Source of the DNA: [Clostridium] saccharolyticum WM1 | GTDB lineage: Bacteria > Bacillota > Clostridia > Lachnospirales > Lachnospiraceae | DNA: 64,000 bases | Reading direction: 5' to 3' | Assembly (NCBI RefSeq): GCF_000144625.1 | Contig: NC_014376.1 | Span: 3,534,001-3,598,000 of the forward strand | Shown here: positions 45,100 to 52,673 of the stretch, piece by piece | Layout of the letters: each line of letters opens with the position of its first letter | Numbering within the stretch: position 1 is the stretch's first letter | Made by a program: the position numbers and the translations under genes | Notes under the pieces: generated by a model | Seen by the model: the letters and a program-made list of their open reading frames with translations, nothing else | What the model was told of the DNA's origin: nothing | Database searches by the model: none

Positions 45100-45792
45100 A
45101 TGGCCTCAACGAATAAATCTCTTGCCGACAAGACTACGGAAAGAATCATTAGATACATCATTGATAACAAATTAAGGGAAGGAGCTCAGCTTCCTAACGA
45201 AACCACGCTTTCCTCCCTTATGGGGGTGGGACGAAGCACCTTGCGGGAGGCCATACGCGCTCTTGTTTCCCGCAATATTCTCACGGTCCAGCAGGGATCC
45301 GGAATTTACGTCTGCCACAATACGGGGGTGTCCGACGATCCTCTGGGCTTTACTTTTATAGAAAATAAGGAAAAGCTGGTAACCGACCTTTTGGAGTTCC
45401 GCATGATGATCGAACCCCGGGTGGCCGCCCTGGCCGCTTCAAAGGCTACTCCGGCACAAGCCCAGGAGCTTCTCCTCCTGGCAAACCGGGTGGCTGAATG
45501 CTGCGAAGCAGGGAAACCCCACGCAGAGGCCGATGCACTCTTCCACGCCAAGATCGCAGAGATCAGCGAAAATGTCATCGTACCTCAGCTTGAACCACTG
45601 ATTATGCATGCCATTGATATGTTTATTGACATCACCCATTCCCAGTTAAAAGAGGAAACCATCAGAACACACATGGCTATTGTAAACGCCATACAAAATA
45701 ATGATGCCATTGGTGCGCAGGATGCCATGACGCTTCATCTTATTTACAACCGGGACCGTCTGCGAAGAGTCCTGAAAAAAGACCCATCCTAG
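45100..45792 (+). CDS. GntR/FadR-family transcriptional regulator
   Basis: 230 residues. The N-terminal winged HTH is 'ERIIRYIIDNKLREGAQLPNETTLSSLMGVGRSTLREAIRALVSRNILTVQQGSGIYV'. A C-terminal FCD domain begins near residue 90 ('DLLEFRMMIEPRVAALAASKATPAQAQELL'), with metal-binding His/Asp residues around 'DALFHAKIAE' and 'RTHMAIVNAI'. It is back to back with the dehydratase gene and probably represses it until its sugar acid is present. The terminator that followed it is now split by the IS copy. Confidence 0.92.
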   Translation: MASTNKSLADKTTERIIRYIIDNKLREGAQLPNETTLSSLMGVGRSTLREAIRALVSRNILTVQQGSGIYVCHNTGVSDDPLGFTFIENKEKLVTDLLEFRMMIEPRVAALAASKATPAQAQELLLLANRVAECCEAGKPHAEADALFHAKIAEISENVIVPQLEPLIMHAIDMFIDITHSQLKEETIRTHMAIVNAIQNNDAIGAQDAMTLHLIYNRDRLRRVLKKDPS

Positions 45793-45879
45793 TAATCAGA
45801 CTTAAAAAGGGCATTCCGAAGATGAACTGACCCCCATAAGTTAGACCGAAAAATCTAATTTATGGGAGGTCAGTTTTTT

Positions 45880-46443
45880 ATGGCAAAACACAGTTTTGGT
45901 TTAAAGAAAAGAATGGTATTGGCTTATGAGTCTGGTGAAGGTGGTTATGCTTTTTTGTCCAAGAAATATAATGTTTCGCGGATAATGATACGAAAATGGG
46001 TTGCTGCATATAAAGAATTCGGTGACGAAGGACTGAGACGTTCTCGTCAAAATGAAACGTACTCTTTCGAATTTAAGCTTCATGTGGTAGAGTTATATCT
46101 ATCAACAGAGGTTTCTTATCAGGAGCTCGCTCTTACAGTTGGAATGAATAATCCACCGTTAATTACCAAGTGGGTTAATGATTTCAGAATTGCTGGTCCT
46201 GATGCTTTGAGACCAAAGCGTAAAGGACGGCGAAGAAAAATGGATAAACCTAAAGAGATAGCCCGGGATGTGCCAGATTCATTAAAAGATAATAATGAGT
46301 ATATCAAGCAACTCGAGGATGAATTACTAAAACTAAAAATAGAGAATGCGTATTTAAAAGAACTGAGGAGGCTGCGTTTAGAGGGAACACCTCAGAACAA
46401 AAAGCGAGAATCATCCACAGCCTCCGAGGATCATTCAAACTAA
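45880..46443 (+). CDS. IS3-family transposase OrfA, copy 2
   Basis: Protein identical to OrfA of copy 1: two HTH modules and a C-terminal coiled coil, 187 residues from the ATG after GGGAGG. The shift heptamer TTTAAAA is at 46353-46359. Confidence 0.9.
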   Translation: MAKHSFGLKKRMVLAYESGEGGYAFLSKKYNVSRIMIRKWVAAYKEFGDEGLRRSRQNETYSFEFKLHVVELYLSTEVSYQELALTVGMNNPPLITKWVNDFRIAGPDALRPKRKGRRRKMDKPKEIARDVPDSLKDNNEYIKQLEDELLKLKIENAYLKELRRLRLEGTPQNKKRESSTASEDHSN

Positions 46444-47285
46444 AAGACATTCTCGCAATCACAGGTTTTCCTAAAGCAACATATATGTATTGGCAGAAAC
46501 GTTTTGATAGAAAAAACCAAAATCAAGAATTCGAGCAAAAGATCCTTGAAATACGAAAGAATAACAAAGATTTTGGCTATCGTCGCATTTATGGAGAGTT
46601 AAGAAAACAAGGACTAATTGTAAACAAGAAACGGGTTCAACGGATTATTCAAAAGCTTGGTCTTCAGGTGATATCGTTCACGCGGAAAAGCCGCAAATAC
46701 AGTTCTTATAAAGGCAAAGTAGGAAAGGTTGCTCCGAATAGAATTCACAGACGATTTGAAACTTATATTCCACACCAGAAGATTACGACCGACACCTCTG
46801 AATTTAAGTATTATGAAATAGATGAAAAAGGAAGAATGAATATCAGGAAGCTTTACCTGGATCCATTTATGGATATGTGTAATAGAGAAATAATCAGTTA
46901 TGGCATATCACAGAAACCATCTGCAGAAAGTATAATGGATGCCTTAAACAAAACAATAGAAAAAACAGAGGATTGTAAATATAGACGTACATTCCACTCA
47001 GATCAAGGCTGGGCTTATCAAATGAAAGCGTATGTTCGTACGCTTAAGGAAAACAAGATATTTCAAAGCATGTCCAGAAAAGGAAATTGTCACGATAATT
47101 CGGTTATGGAAAACTTTTTTGGACTTATAAAGCAAGAAATGTATTATGGTGTAGTTTACTATAGTTATGAAGAGCTTAAGTCAGCTATTGAGAAATACAT
47201 AAAATACTACAATGAGAAACGAATTAAAGAAAAACTGGGATGGATGAGTCCTGTAGAATACAGACTCAGCCTCCTGGCTGCATAA
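46353..47285 (+). CDS. IS3-family transposase OrfB, copy 2
   Basis: Protein identical to OrfB of copy 1, with the intact DDE residues. The -1 frame is open from the shift heptamer onward; the first ATG in frame is at 46485. Both copies look able to move. Confidence 0.9.
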   Translation, partial: FKRTEEAAFRGNTSEQKARIIHSLRGSFKLKDILAITGFPKATYMYWQKRFDRKNQNQEFEQKILEIRKNNKDFGYRRIYGELRKQGLIVNKKRVQRIIQKLGLQVISFTRKSRKYSSYKGKVGKVAPNRIHRRFETYIPHQKITTDTSEFKYYEIDEKGRMNIRKLYLDPFMDMCNREIISYGISQKPSAESIMDALNKTIEKTEDCKYRRTFHSDQGWAYQMKAYVRTLKENKIFQSMSRKGNCHDNSVMENFFGLIKQEMYYGVVYYSYEELKSAIEKYIKYYNEKRIKEKLGWMSPVEYRLSLLAA

Positions 47286-47425
47286 AAAATAGCGAAGCAG
47301 TTTAAAACTACTTCGCTATAAAGTCTAACTTGTTGGGGTCACATCAAGATCCTTCCGATCTCTGGAATGCCCTTTTTAGGCCTTTTATCTTTTCATTGTC
47401 TGTTTCATCAGAAGATACTGCCGGA

Positions 47426-48721
47426 TCATTTCCGCTGGCCCTTCATGGTCTGCTCAATAATACTGCGCATGGTATCTTCGGAAAGCTGGCCGCTTGCATA
47501 ACCAAATACGTTTCCATCCCGGTCGATCATGAACGTGGTTGGATACGAATAGATTCCATAGGCGGTAAACAGCTCTGCATCCTGATCCATCAGCACCGGA
47601 TAGGTATATCCGTTTTCTTCCAGGAATTGTTTGATTCCTTTCTCATCCTTTTCCCTTCCATAATCAGGAGCTGCTACTCCCAGAATGATCAGGGCATCGT
47701 CCCCATCTATATTGGCTGTATCATATATTTTCTGTATATCCGGCATTTCCGCCCTGCATGGGGGACACCAGGTTGCCCAGAAGTTTAAAAATATGGTTTT
47801 TCCTTTATAATCTGATAGGGAATGAGAGTTGCCGAACTGGTCTGTTAAAGTAAAATCAACCGCAGGAAGGGGCTGATTCTCTGCATCGGACTCTTCCTGC
47901 TTCTCCTGCACCGGTACAGACTCTTCTTCCAAGGCTTCCGTGGCCGCCTCTGTCTCAGGCACCGCTTTTGATTCTGTGACCGCGGGAGACGGAATAGAGG
48001 AAAGATATCCTGTCACTGCATTCATTTTTCCGGTAAACATTAAAATCCCCATAAATACCATAAGTATGCCGCCGGCTTTTACTGCATTTTTTGCTATATT
48101 CCCATGGGCCTTAAAAAATTCAAGCACGGAAGTAGTAAAAAATCCCACAGCCAGAAAGGGAAGGACAAATCCCAGCGTATACACTCCGATCAGGACAAAT
48201 CCCATGGTCTTCGTGGCTGCCGAAGCGGCCATGAGAAGCACACTGGCAAGAGCCGGTCCCACACAGGGCGTCCAGGCAAAGCTGAAGGTGAATCCCATAA
48301 TGAGCGCAGTCAGGGGAGACATGGCCAGTGTGCCGAGAGAAAAAGGCAGTCTCCGTTCCTTACCCAGCACCGAAGAGGATCCAAAGACCCCCAGCTGGTA
48401 TAAACCGAACAGGACCACCAGGATCCCCCCTATTCTGGCAAATAGAAGCTGGTTTGATTTAAAAAAGCTGCCAAGAGCAGAAAAACCCAGCCCCAGCAGG
48501 AAGAATGCAAAACTGACTCCCAGTACAAAGCATAGTGTATGAAGCATGACTTTGCTGCGTTTATAATAGATCCGTCCGTCTTCTCCGCGGACTCCTGTTC
48601 CTCCGGACAGATACCCAATATAAAGAGGGATGAGAGGAAGAACACAAGGAGAAAAGAAACTGATTACCCCTTGAAGAAACACGGTCAAAACAGGAATACT
48701 CACATCAATAGAAAATCCCAA
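47426..48721 (-). CDS. CcdA-type membrane reductant carrier fused to TlpA-like thioredoxin
   Basis: 431 residues. The first 230 form a six-helix CcdA/DsbD-type domain with its redox cysteines in 'FFSPCVLPLIPLY' and 'AWTPCVGPAL'. A Glu-rich linker leads to an extracellular redoxin domain at about 290-431 with 'NFWATWCPPCRAEMPDIQKIYD'. It carries electrons from cytoplasmic thioredoxin across the membrane to reduce exported disulfides or haem-protein cysteines. CcdA and the redoxin are usually separate genes, so the fusion is worth noting, though known in Clostridia. The start is TTG with GGAGG upstream. It is the rightmost cargo gene of the feoB element. Confidence 0.9.
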   Translation of the reverse strand: MGFSIDVSIPVLTVFLQGVISFFSPCVLPLIPLYIGYLSGGTGVRGEDGRIYYKRSKVMLHTLCFVLGVSFAFFLLGLGFSALGSFFKSNQLLFARIGGILVVLFGLYQLGVFGSSSVLGKERRLPFSLGTLAMSPLTALIMGFTFSFAWTPCVGPALASVLLMAASAATKTMGFVLIGVYTLGFVLPFLAVGFFTTSVLEFFKAHGNIAKNAVKAGGILMVFMGILMFTGKMNAVTGYLSSIPSPAVTESKAVPETEAATEALEEESVPVQEKQEESDAENQPLPAVDFTLTDQFGNSHSLSDYKGKTIFLNFWATWCPPCRAEMPDIQKIYDTANIDGDDALIILGVAAPDYGREKDEKGIKQFLEENGYTYPVLMDQDAELFTAYGIYSYPTTFMIDRDGNVFGYASGQLSEDTMRSIIEQTMKGQRK

Positions 48722-48787
48722 ATACTGTACCTCCTTTTAAGCGTATGCCATCGTTTACCGGCCTTTGGTTTTATTCTGTACTATTTT

Positions 48788-48837
48788 TAGTTACAGTTCA
48801 TAGGTGTAACTATACCATTTCCTTAAAAAAGTGTCAA
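48788..48837 (-). promoter_or_regulatory. Promoter and dyad operator of the CcdA-redoxin gene
   Basis: On the minus strand TTGACA (48837-48832) and TATAGT (48814-48809) are 17 bases apart. The perfect dyad TAGTTACA-N9-TGTAACTA (48788-48812) overlaps the -10 and start point, a position typical of a repressor. The promoter lies only about 25 bases inside the element's right end. Confidence 0.65.
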
Positions 48838-48859
48838 GCCAATTATGATAAAATTAAAA

Positions 48860-48881
48860 GCATAGATTTCTTCTGTCACAT
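48860..48881. other. Right attachment junction of the feoB element
   Basis: Element end GCATAGATTTCTTCTGT (48860-48876) is followed by the core CACAT (48877-48881) and then feoB sequence. It is the inverted partner of the left end. The junction creates the premature stop TGA (48878-48876) in feoB. Confidence 0.85.
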
Positions 48882-50183
48882 GGTCAGCGCCTGCTTTCCG
48901 CAGGCAGAACACCGTTTAAAGCAGCGGTCCAAATTAAACGCTACTCTGGGAAGGTATCCAAAATCCTCCAAAAGAGTAAACAATGGGAAAAAGATTGCCA
49001 TCGGCGGAAGCATAACCGATACCACCCAGGCCAGGACCCGGTAAACCCCGTGTATCAGCAAGTCAGACAAGAGGACAGGAACGCCGGCGGCATCTGCCAG
49101 ACCTCCCAACCATGCTTCCACTTTAAACAGCGCGGTGCTCAGCATCTCTGAGGGATAATTAGCTCCTGTAATGGTGATCCAGAAGGTCCCAAGCAAAATC
49201 AGGAACATAATGGGAAAGCCGGTGGCCTTACTGGTAAAAAGCAGATCCAGCTTCCGGTCCTTCCGGTCATAGGTCTGGCTTTCATATTTCACCACTCCCT
49301 CGCATAAGCATTCCGCTCCTTTCACGAAAACAGCCGCCATATCATCCCGTACCTGCTCCTGATCAATCCCGGCGGCCTTCCATTCCTCCCGGATTTCAGC
49401 CAGGCAGGCAGCCACTTCTCCGGATTCGGCCACCATGGTCCGGTATTTCCTTACGGCCTCCATCAGATTCTCGTTGGCATCCAGCAATCTGGCACACAGC
49501 CATCGTGCCTCTCCCTTTCCTTTTCCTGCCTTTTCCACAGAAGGCAAAAGCCTGGCAATGGCCTCTTCAATATATTGGGGATACTGGATGAGAACAGGTC
49601 TCTCCCCTTCCTCTTCCTTTTGCTCCAGACAGCGCCTTAAGCCGGCATAAATCTGATCCAGACCCTTATTGCTCCTGGCCGCAGTTCCCACAACCGGAAC
49701 TTGAAGGCGCTGTTCCAGCAAATCAAGACGTAAGGATATCTTTTTCTTTTTGGCCTCATCCATAAGATTCACGCAGACCACCACGTTGGAAGCAGCTTCC
49801 AGAATCTGCAGAACCAGATTTAGATTTCGCTCCAGACAAGTGGCATCACAAACCACCACCACTGCATCCGGGTCTTCAAAACAGATAAAGTCTCTGGCCA
49901 CCTCTTCTTCGGTAGAATGAGCCATCAGGGAATAGCATCCGGGAATGTCTACCATAACATAACCCTGACCCCCGCAACTGCACCAGCCCTGAGCGTTGGC
50001 TACGGTTTTTCCCGGCCAATTCCCAGTATGCTGATTCATTCCAGTAAGCTGGTTAAACACCGTACTCTTGCCCACATTGGGGTTGCCGGCCAGCGCAATG
50101 ACTTTATCCTCATCCTTCCGCTTTTTAATTTCCAGTCCACAGTCCACAGATTTTATTCCCATTGACTCCCTGCTTAATCCCAT
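48876..50183 (-). CDS. feoB: FeoB N-terminal fragment (feoB interrupted by element)
   Basis: 435 codons. The GTPase domain has G1 'GNPNVGKST', the G2 Thr region 'NWPGKTVA', G3 'DIPGCYSL' and G4 'NLMDEAKKK'. A helical GDI-like region and the first membrane segments follow, up to 'FTLLEDFGYLPRVAFNLDRCFKRCSACGKQALTM'. The stop codon is made by the element junction. Intact FeoB imports Fe(II) using its G domain. This fragment keeps the switch but lacks most of the pore. The ATG at 50183 has GGAGG upstream and overlaps feoA by 10 bases; an ATG seven codons later is an alternative. Confidence 0.94.
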   Translation of the reverse strand: MGLSRESMGIKSVDCGLEIKKRKDEDKVIALAGNPNVGKSTVFNQLTGMNQHTGNWPGKTVANAQGWCSCGGQGYVMVDIPGCYSLMAHSTEEEVARDFICFEDPDAVVVVCDATCLERNLNLVLQILEAASNVVVCVNLMDEAKKKKISLRLDLLEQRLQVPVVGTAARSNKGLDQIYAGLRRCLEQKEEEGERPVLIQYPQYIEEAIARLLPSVEKAGKGKGEARWLCARLLDANENLMEAVRKYRTMVAESGEVAACLAEIREEWKAAGIDQEQVRDDMAAVFVKGAECLCEGVVKYESQTYDRKDRKLDLLFTSKATGFPIMFLILLGTFWITITGANYPSEMLSTALFKVEAWLGGLADAAGVPVLLSDLLIHGVYRVLAWVVSVMLPPMAIFFPLFTLLEDFGYLPRVAFNLDRCFKRCSACGKQALTM

Positions 50184-50488
50184 ACCTGATCCTCCAACGA
50201 AACGGTGGCAGCCACCATTTCTCCGCCATAATGGTGGTTTTCCTTCTTCTCAGCACCCGACTGAACCAAAACACGGCCTGAATCCTCACTTCTGAGTGCA
50301 ATTACCGCACCACGAATTAAAAATGCCGTAGGATCCCCCAAAGGACTTTTCCCCAGACATTCCACGGTGGTTCCTTCAATAAGACCGATATCCTGCAAGC
50401 GCCTTCTCATATCATCATAGGCAGCCAGTTTTGCAATTACCGCTTTCTGACCCCTTTTTAAATCTGCTAAACGAAAATTTTCTGACAT
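50174..50488 (-). CDS. feoA: Ferrous iron transport protein A
   Basis: 104 residues with the SH3-like FeoA domain ('FRLADLKRGQKAVIAKLAAYDDMRRRLQDIGLIEGTTVECLGKSPLGDPTAFLIRGAVIALRSED'). It assists FeoB at the cytoplasmic membrane face. The C-terminal tail of about 30 residues is longer than in E. coli FeoA. The ATG at 50488 has GGAGG 8 bases upstream and is preferred over the ATG five codons earlier, which overlaps that site. It overlaps feoB, so the two are translationally coupled. Confidence 0.92.
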   Translation of the reverse strand: MSENFRLADLKRGQKAVIAKLAAYDDMRRRLQDIGLIEGTTVECLGKSPLGDPTAFLIRGAVIALRSEDSGRVLVQSGAEKKENHHYGGEMVAATVSLEDQVWD

Positions 50489-50620
50489 CCTTTCTGCCTC
50501 CATGTTATCTTAAATGTTTCCATATCCTAACATATGCAGAAACTAAAAATCCGGTTACATATAATTTTATTGCTTATAAATGCGGCTGCAGAAGAAGAAC
50601 AATCGGCTGCTTAACTCTTG

Positions 50621-50653
50621 AAAAGGGCTGTCCTGTTGGCAGGCAGCCCTTTT
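50621..50653. terminator. Terminator of the heparinase gene
   Basis: AAAAGGGCTG / CAGCCCTTTT around a 13-base loop, right after the stop codon of the minus-strand heparinase-like gene. A and T runs on both sides make it bidirectional. Confidence 0.85.
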
Positions 50654-50661
50654 CTAATGAG

Positions 50662-52659
50662 TTACATCTTATGGAACCGGCTCCATTGGCTTCCGTCTCT
50701 TTCTCCTTCCACCCGAATGGACACATGCTCCCCATCTGGAGCAAAGGTTACATTCCTGACAGGACACGGTCCAATGCTGCTGGTGACCACATGAGCAAAT
50801 ACAACCTCCGGACCAAAGGCCCGTTCGATCTGGTAGTTGATATCAGATACAGAAGGATTATCCGGACCCATACCGGCATACAGCTCCTTCCCCTGGCCCC
50901 AGGAAAATATCCGGGTATGGATGCCCCCATCCCGATACTCGTGGACAATGCTGGACTGGTCTTTTGCAGGAACAGTCTTTTTCATGTGATGGAAATAACT
51001 GTATGGCTTCCTGTCTGAAAAGGTTTCTATCCGGACTCCTTCCGGCTGTTTGATCCGTGATCCTGAAAAATGCATGACCCAGTCCACCGGGAGATTTTTA
51101 TCTGCGCCCTTAACCTGGAATACTTCCGCAAAATAGTTCTCCGCCCATACAATCTTTCTTACCATTTTCACAGGGCGGTAATGTTCTTCCTTCCACTGCA
51201 CAATGGTAAAGCTGTCAGGCATTTCATAAGGTGCGGTCCAGTCCGCCTCCGCTTCCACATATACGGCTCCATCCGCTTCTTCATAGCGGGTAAGCCTTGC
51301 ATTCACCGGAGCCTGATTCTCTTCTCCGATCGTAACCGTATTGTGGGTGCCTGTATTCTTATAATAATCATAATGCATAACCGCACCGTATCCGGTGGTT
51401 CCAAGGTCCGGGGAAATCCTTTTTCCACAGGCCAGATAACTGATATCCAGCCGGTCGTAGTGGTCATGCTCCCCGCCGTAACGGTCATGCTTAAACAGCA
51501 GATATCTGCCATCCTTCCCCCTTAACACCGTACTCCCTGACTGCCCTTCTTCCACATGATAATTCCCAGGTTCCATGGTACATGGAGGCAGTTCATCGGC
51601 CCCATAAATAAACGCTTCTAAATGATCTCTCTTTTCTGCTTCATAAAGCCGGTTCAGTACATAAAGAAGCGTTTCCCCTCCCAGCTCCCGGTAAGCAAAT
51701 TCATATAAATAAAGGCTTGATGAGGTATGTCCGTAATTGGTATCATTAAGCATGGGAATACGGAATCCCGGTTCCACATAGGATACCAGAAGCTCCATCA
51801 TGGCCTTGTAATTGGGGTGTCTGATATGGCTGTGAGGCGTATGAAGGGCAAACTTTTCATAGGCAAAGAAGCTGGTAAGAGCGTAAAAATGGTATCCGAA
51901 CGCTCCCTCAAACCACATATGATCCGCAAGCATTCCCTTTTCCAGCTGATACAGGATTCCATAAGGTTCATATACTGCAAACCGGACATACCGGTCAATC
52001 CCGAAGATCAGGCCAATGATCCCAATGGCAGAATTGATGATCACTTCATGATTGTGCAGCTGGTTATGCCGGTGTTCCATGAGAAATTCCGCCCCGGGGA
52101 TGAGCATTTCCTTTCCAATGAACGCTTTCTCCTCCTTTGTCATGAAATCAGACAACAGATCATAGGTCATAGCAAAGCTTCTGAGGAAATTGGCCTCATC
52201 AAGAGTCTGGGCGCCGGACTTTCCAGGCCCGTTGTAAGGAATATTGCCGTGGACTTCATAATCCTTATAGTAACCGGAATATTCCATCATGATATCCACT
52301 GCCTTTCTTCCATAAGCAGTTTCCCCGGTGATCAGATGGATCAGTCCCATTTGAAATGCCGCCGTATAATTCCTGCTGTTTATGATCCCCCACCAGGTAC
52401 TGTCATACGGTTCACCGGAATACATCCGCCCGCAGGAGGGGCAGCCATGATGATATGGATCTTTCCGGTCAAAGGAAAGCCTTACGGAACAATCCGGGCA
52501 GTAATAATAAAGAGACCAGTTGGCGATTCCTGTTTTTGGAACCAGAACCGGCTCTGCCATGATTTCTTTCACGTCTTCCTTCATACGGTTAACGGCTGAC
52601 CGCTGTCTTTGGAACTTTTCCCTTAAATGACGGATTTCCTGTTCCGTAAATTGAATCAT
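50662..52659 (-). CDS. Heparinase II/III-family polysaccharide lyase
   Basis: 665 residues, no signal peptide. The N-terminal part contains a zinc-ribbon-like pair of CxxC motifs ('YYCPDCSVRLSFDRKDPYHHGCPSCGRMY'). An alpha/alpha toroid follows ('HNQLHNHEVIINSAIGIIGL' with the conserved Asn-His), then the beta-sandwich of heparinase II/III ('FKHDRYGGEHDHYDRLDISYLACGKRISPDLGTTGYG') with its His/Tyr active site. It should split uronic-acid-containing oligosaccharides by beta-elimination in the cytoplasm after import by the neighbouring ABC system. The precise substrate (heparin, alginate, or another uronan) is not evident. AGGAGG lies before the ATG. Confidence 0.87.
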   Translation of the reverse strand: MIQFTEQEIRHLREKFQRQRSAVNRMKEDVKEIMAEPVLVPKTGIANWSLYYYCPDCSVRLSFDRKDPYHHGCPSCGRMYSGEPYDSTWWGIINSRNYTAAFQMGLIHLITGETAYGRKAVDIMMEYSGYYKDYEVHGNIPYNGPGKSGAQTLDEANFLRSFAMTYDLLSDFMTKEEKAFIGKEMLIPGAEFLMEHRHNQLHNHEVIINSAIGIIGLIFGIDRYVRFAVYEPYGILYQLEKGMLADHMWFEGAFGYHFYALTSFFAYEKFALHTPHSHIRHPNYKAMMELLVSYVEPGFRIPMLNDTNYGHTSSSLYLYEFAYRELGGETLLYVLNRLYEAEKRDHLEAFIYGADELPPCTMEPGNYHVEEGQSGSTVLRGKDGRYLLFKHDRYGGEHDHYDRLDISYLACGKRISPDLGTTGYGAVMHYDYYKNTGTHNTVTIGEENQAPVNARLTRYEEADGAVYVEAEADWTAPYEMPDSFTIVQWKEEHYRPVKMVRKIVWAENYFAEVFQVKGADKNLPVDWVMHFSGSRIKQPEGVRIETFSDRKPYSYFHHMKKTVPAKDQSSIVHEYRDGGIHTRIFSWGQGKELYAGMGPDNPSVSDINYQIERAFGPEVVFAHVVTSSIGPCPVRNVTFAPDGEHVSIRVEGERDGSQWSRFHKM

Positions 52660-52673
52660 TTTTCTGAACCCTC

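Larger units (their letters stand above)
45823..47346 (+). mobile_element. IS3-family insertion sequence, copy 2 (1524 bp)
   Basis: Same length and ends as copy 1 at 24972-26495; I saw a single base difference (a silent AAC/AAT change in orfA). The 3-bp target duplication AGA is at 45820-45822 and 47347-47349. It is inserted in the terminator loop inside the feoB element, so it arrived after, or travelled with, that element. Confidence 0.95.
45804..47377. terminator. Terminator split by IS copy 2
   Basis: Arms AAAAAGGGCATTCC (45804-45817) and GGAATGCCCTTTTT (47364-47377) are a perfect 14-bp stem now separated by the IS. With the IS and one AGA copy removed, a bidirectional terminator between the regulator and the CcdA gene is restored; its loop contains AGATC/GATCT. 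Confidence 0.85.
32344..48881. mobile_element. 16.5-kb serine-recombinase element inserted in feoB
   Basis: Defined by three independent signs. First, feoB is split at one codon junction and rejoins in frame when the segment is removed (ACC ATG TG/C ATG). Second, the 5-bp core CACAT is repeated at both junctions (32339-32343 and 48877-48881). Third, the ends are inverted repeats GACAGAGGAAATCTATGC and ACAGAAGAAATCTATGC. A large serine recombinase gene lies at the left end. The 16538-bp unit carries ogt-alkA-ada, a giant LPxTG protein, a small gene, an IlvD/Edd dehydratase with its regulator, an IS3-family copy and a CcdA-thioredoxin gene. No relaxase, mobilisation, replication or phage structural gene is seen, so it is neither a typical ICE nor a prophage. 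Confidence 0.88.

Noticed and set aside
32344..48881. Reading the split feoB as an inversion or assembly join
   Set aside because: Both fragments are on the same strand in the correct order, rejoin in frame, and are flanked by matched terminal repeats next to a recombinase, which an assembly error or inversion would not produce.
51727..52599. Plus-strand frame of 290 codons
   Set aside because: Antisense shadow of the heparinase-like gene, whose conserved motifs are on the minus strand.
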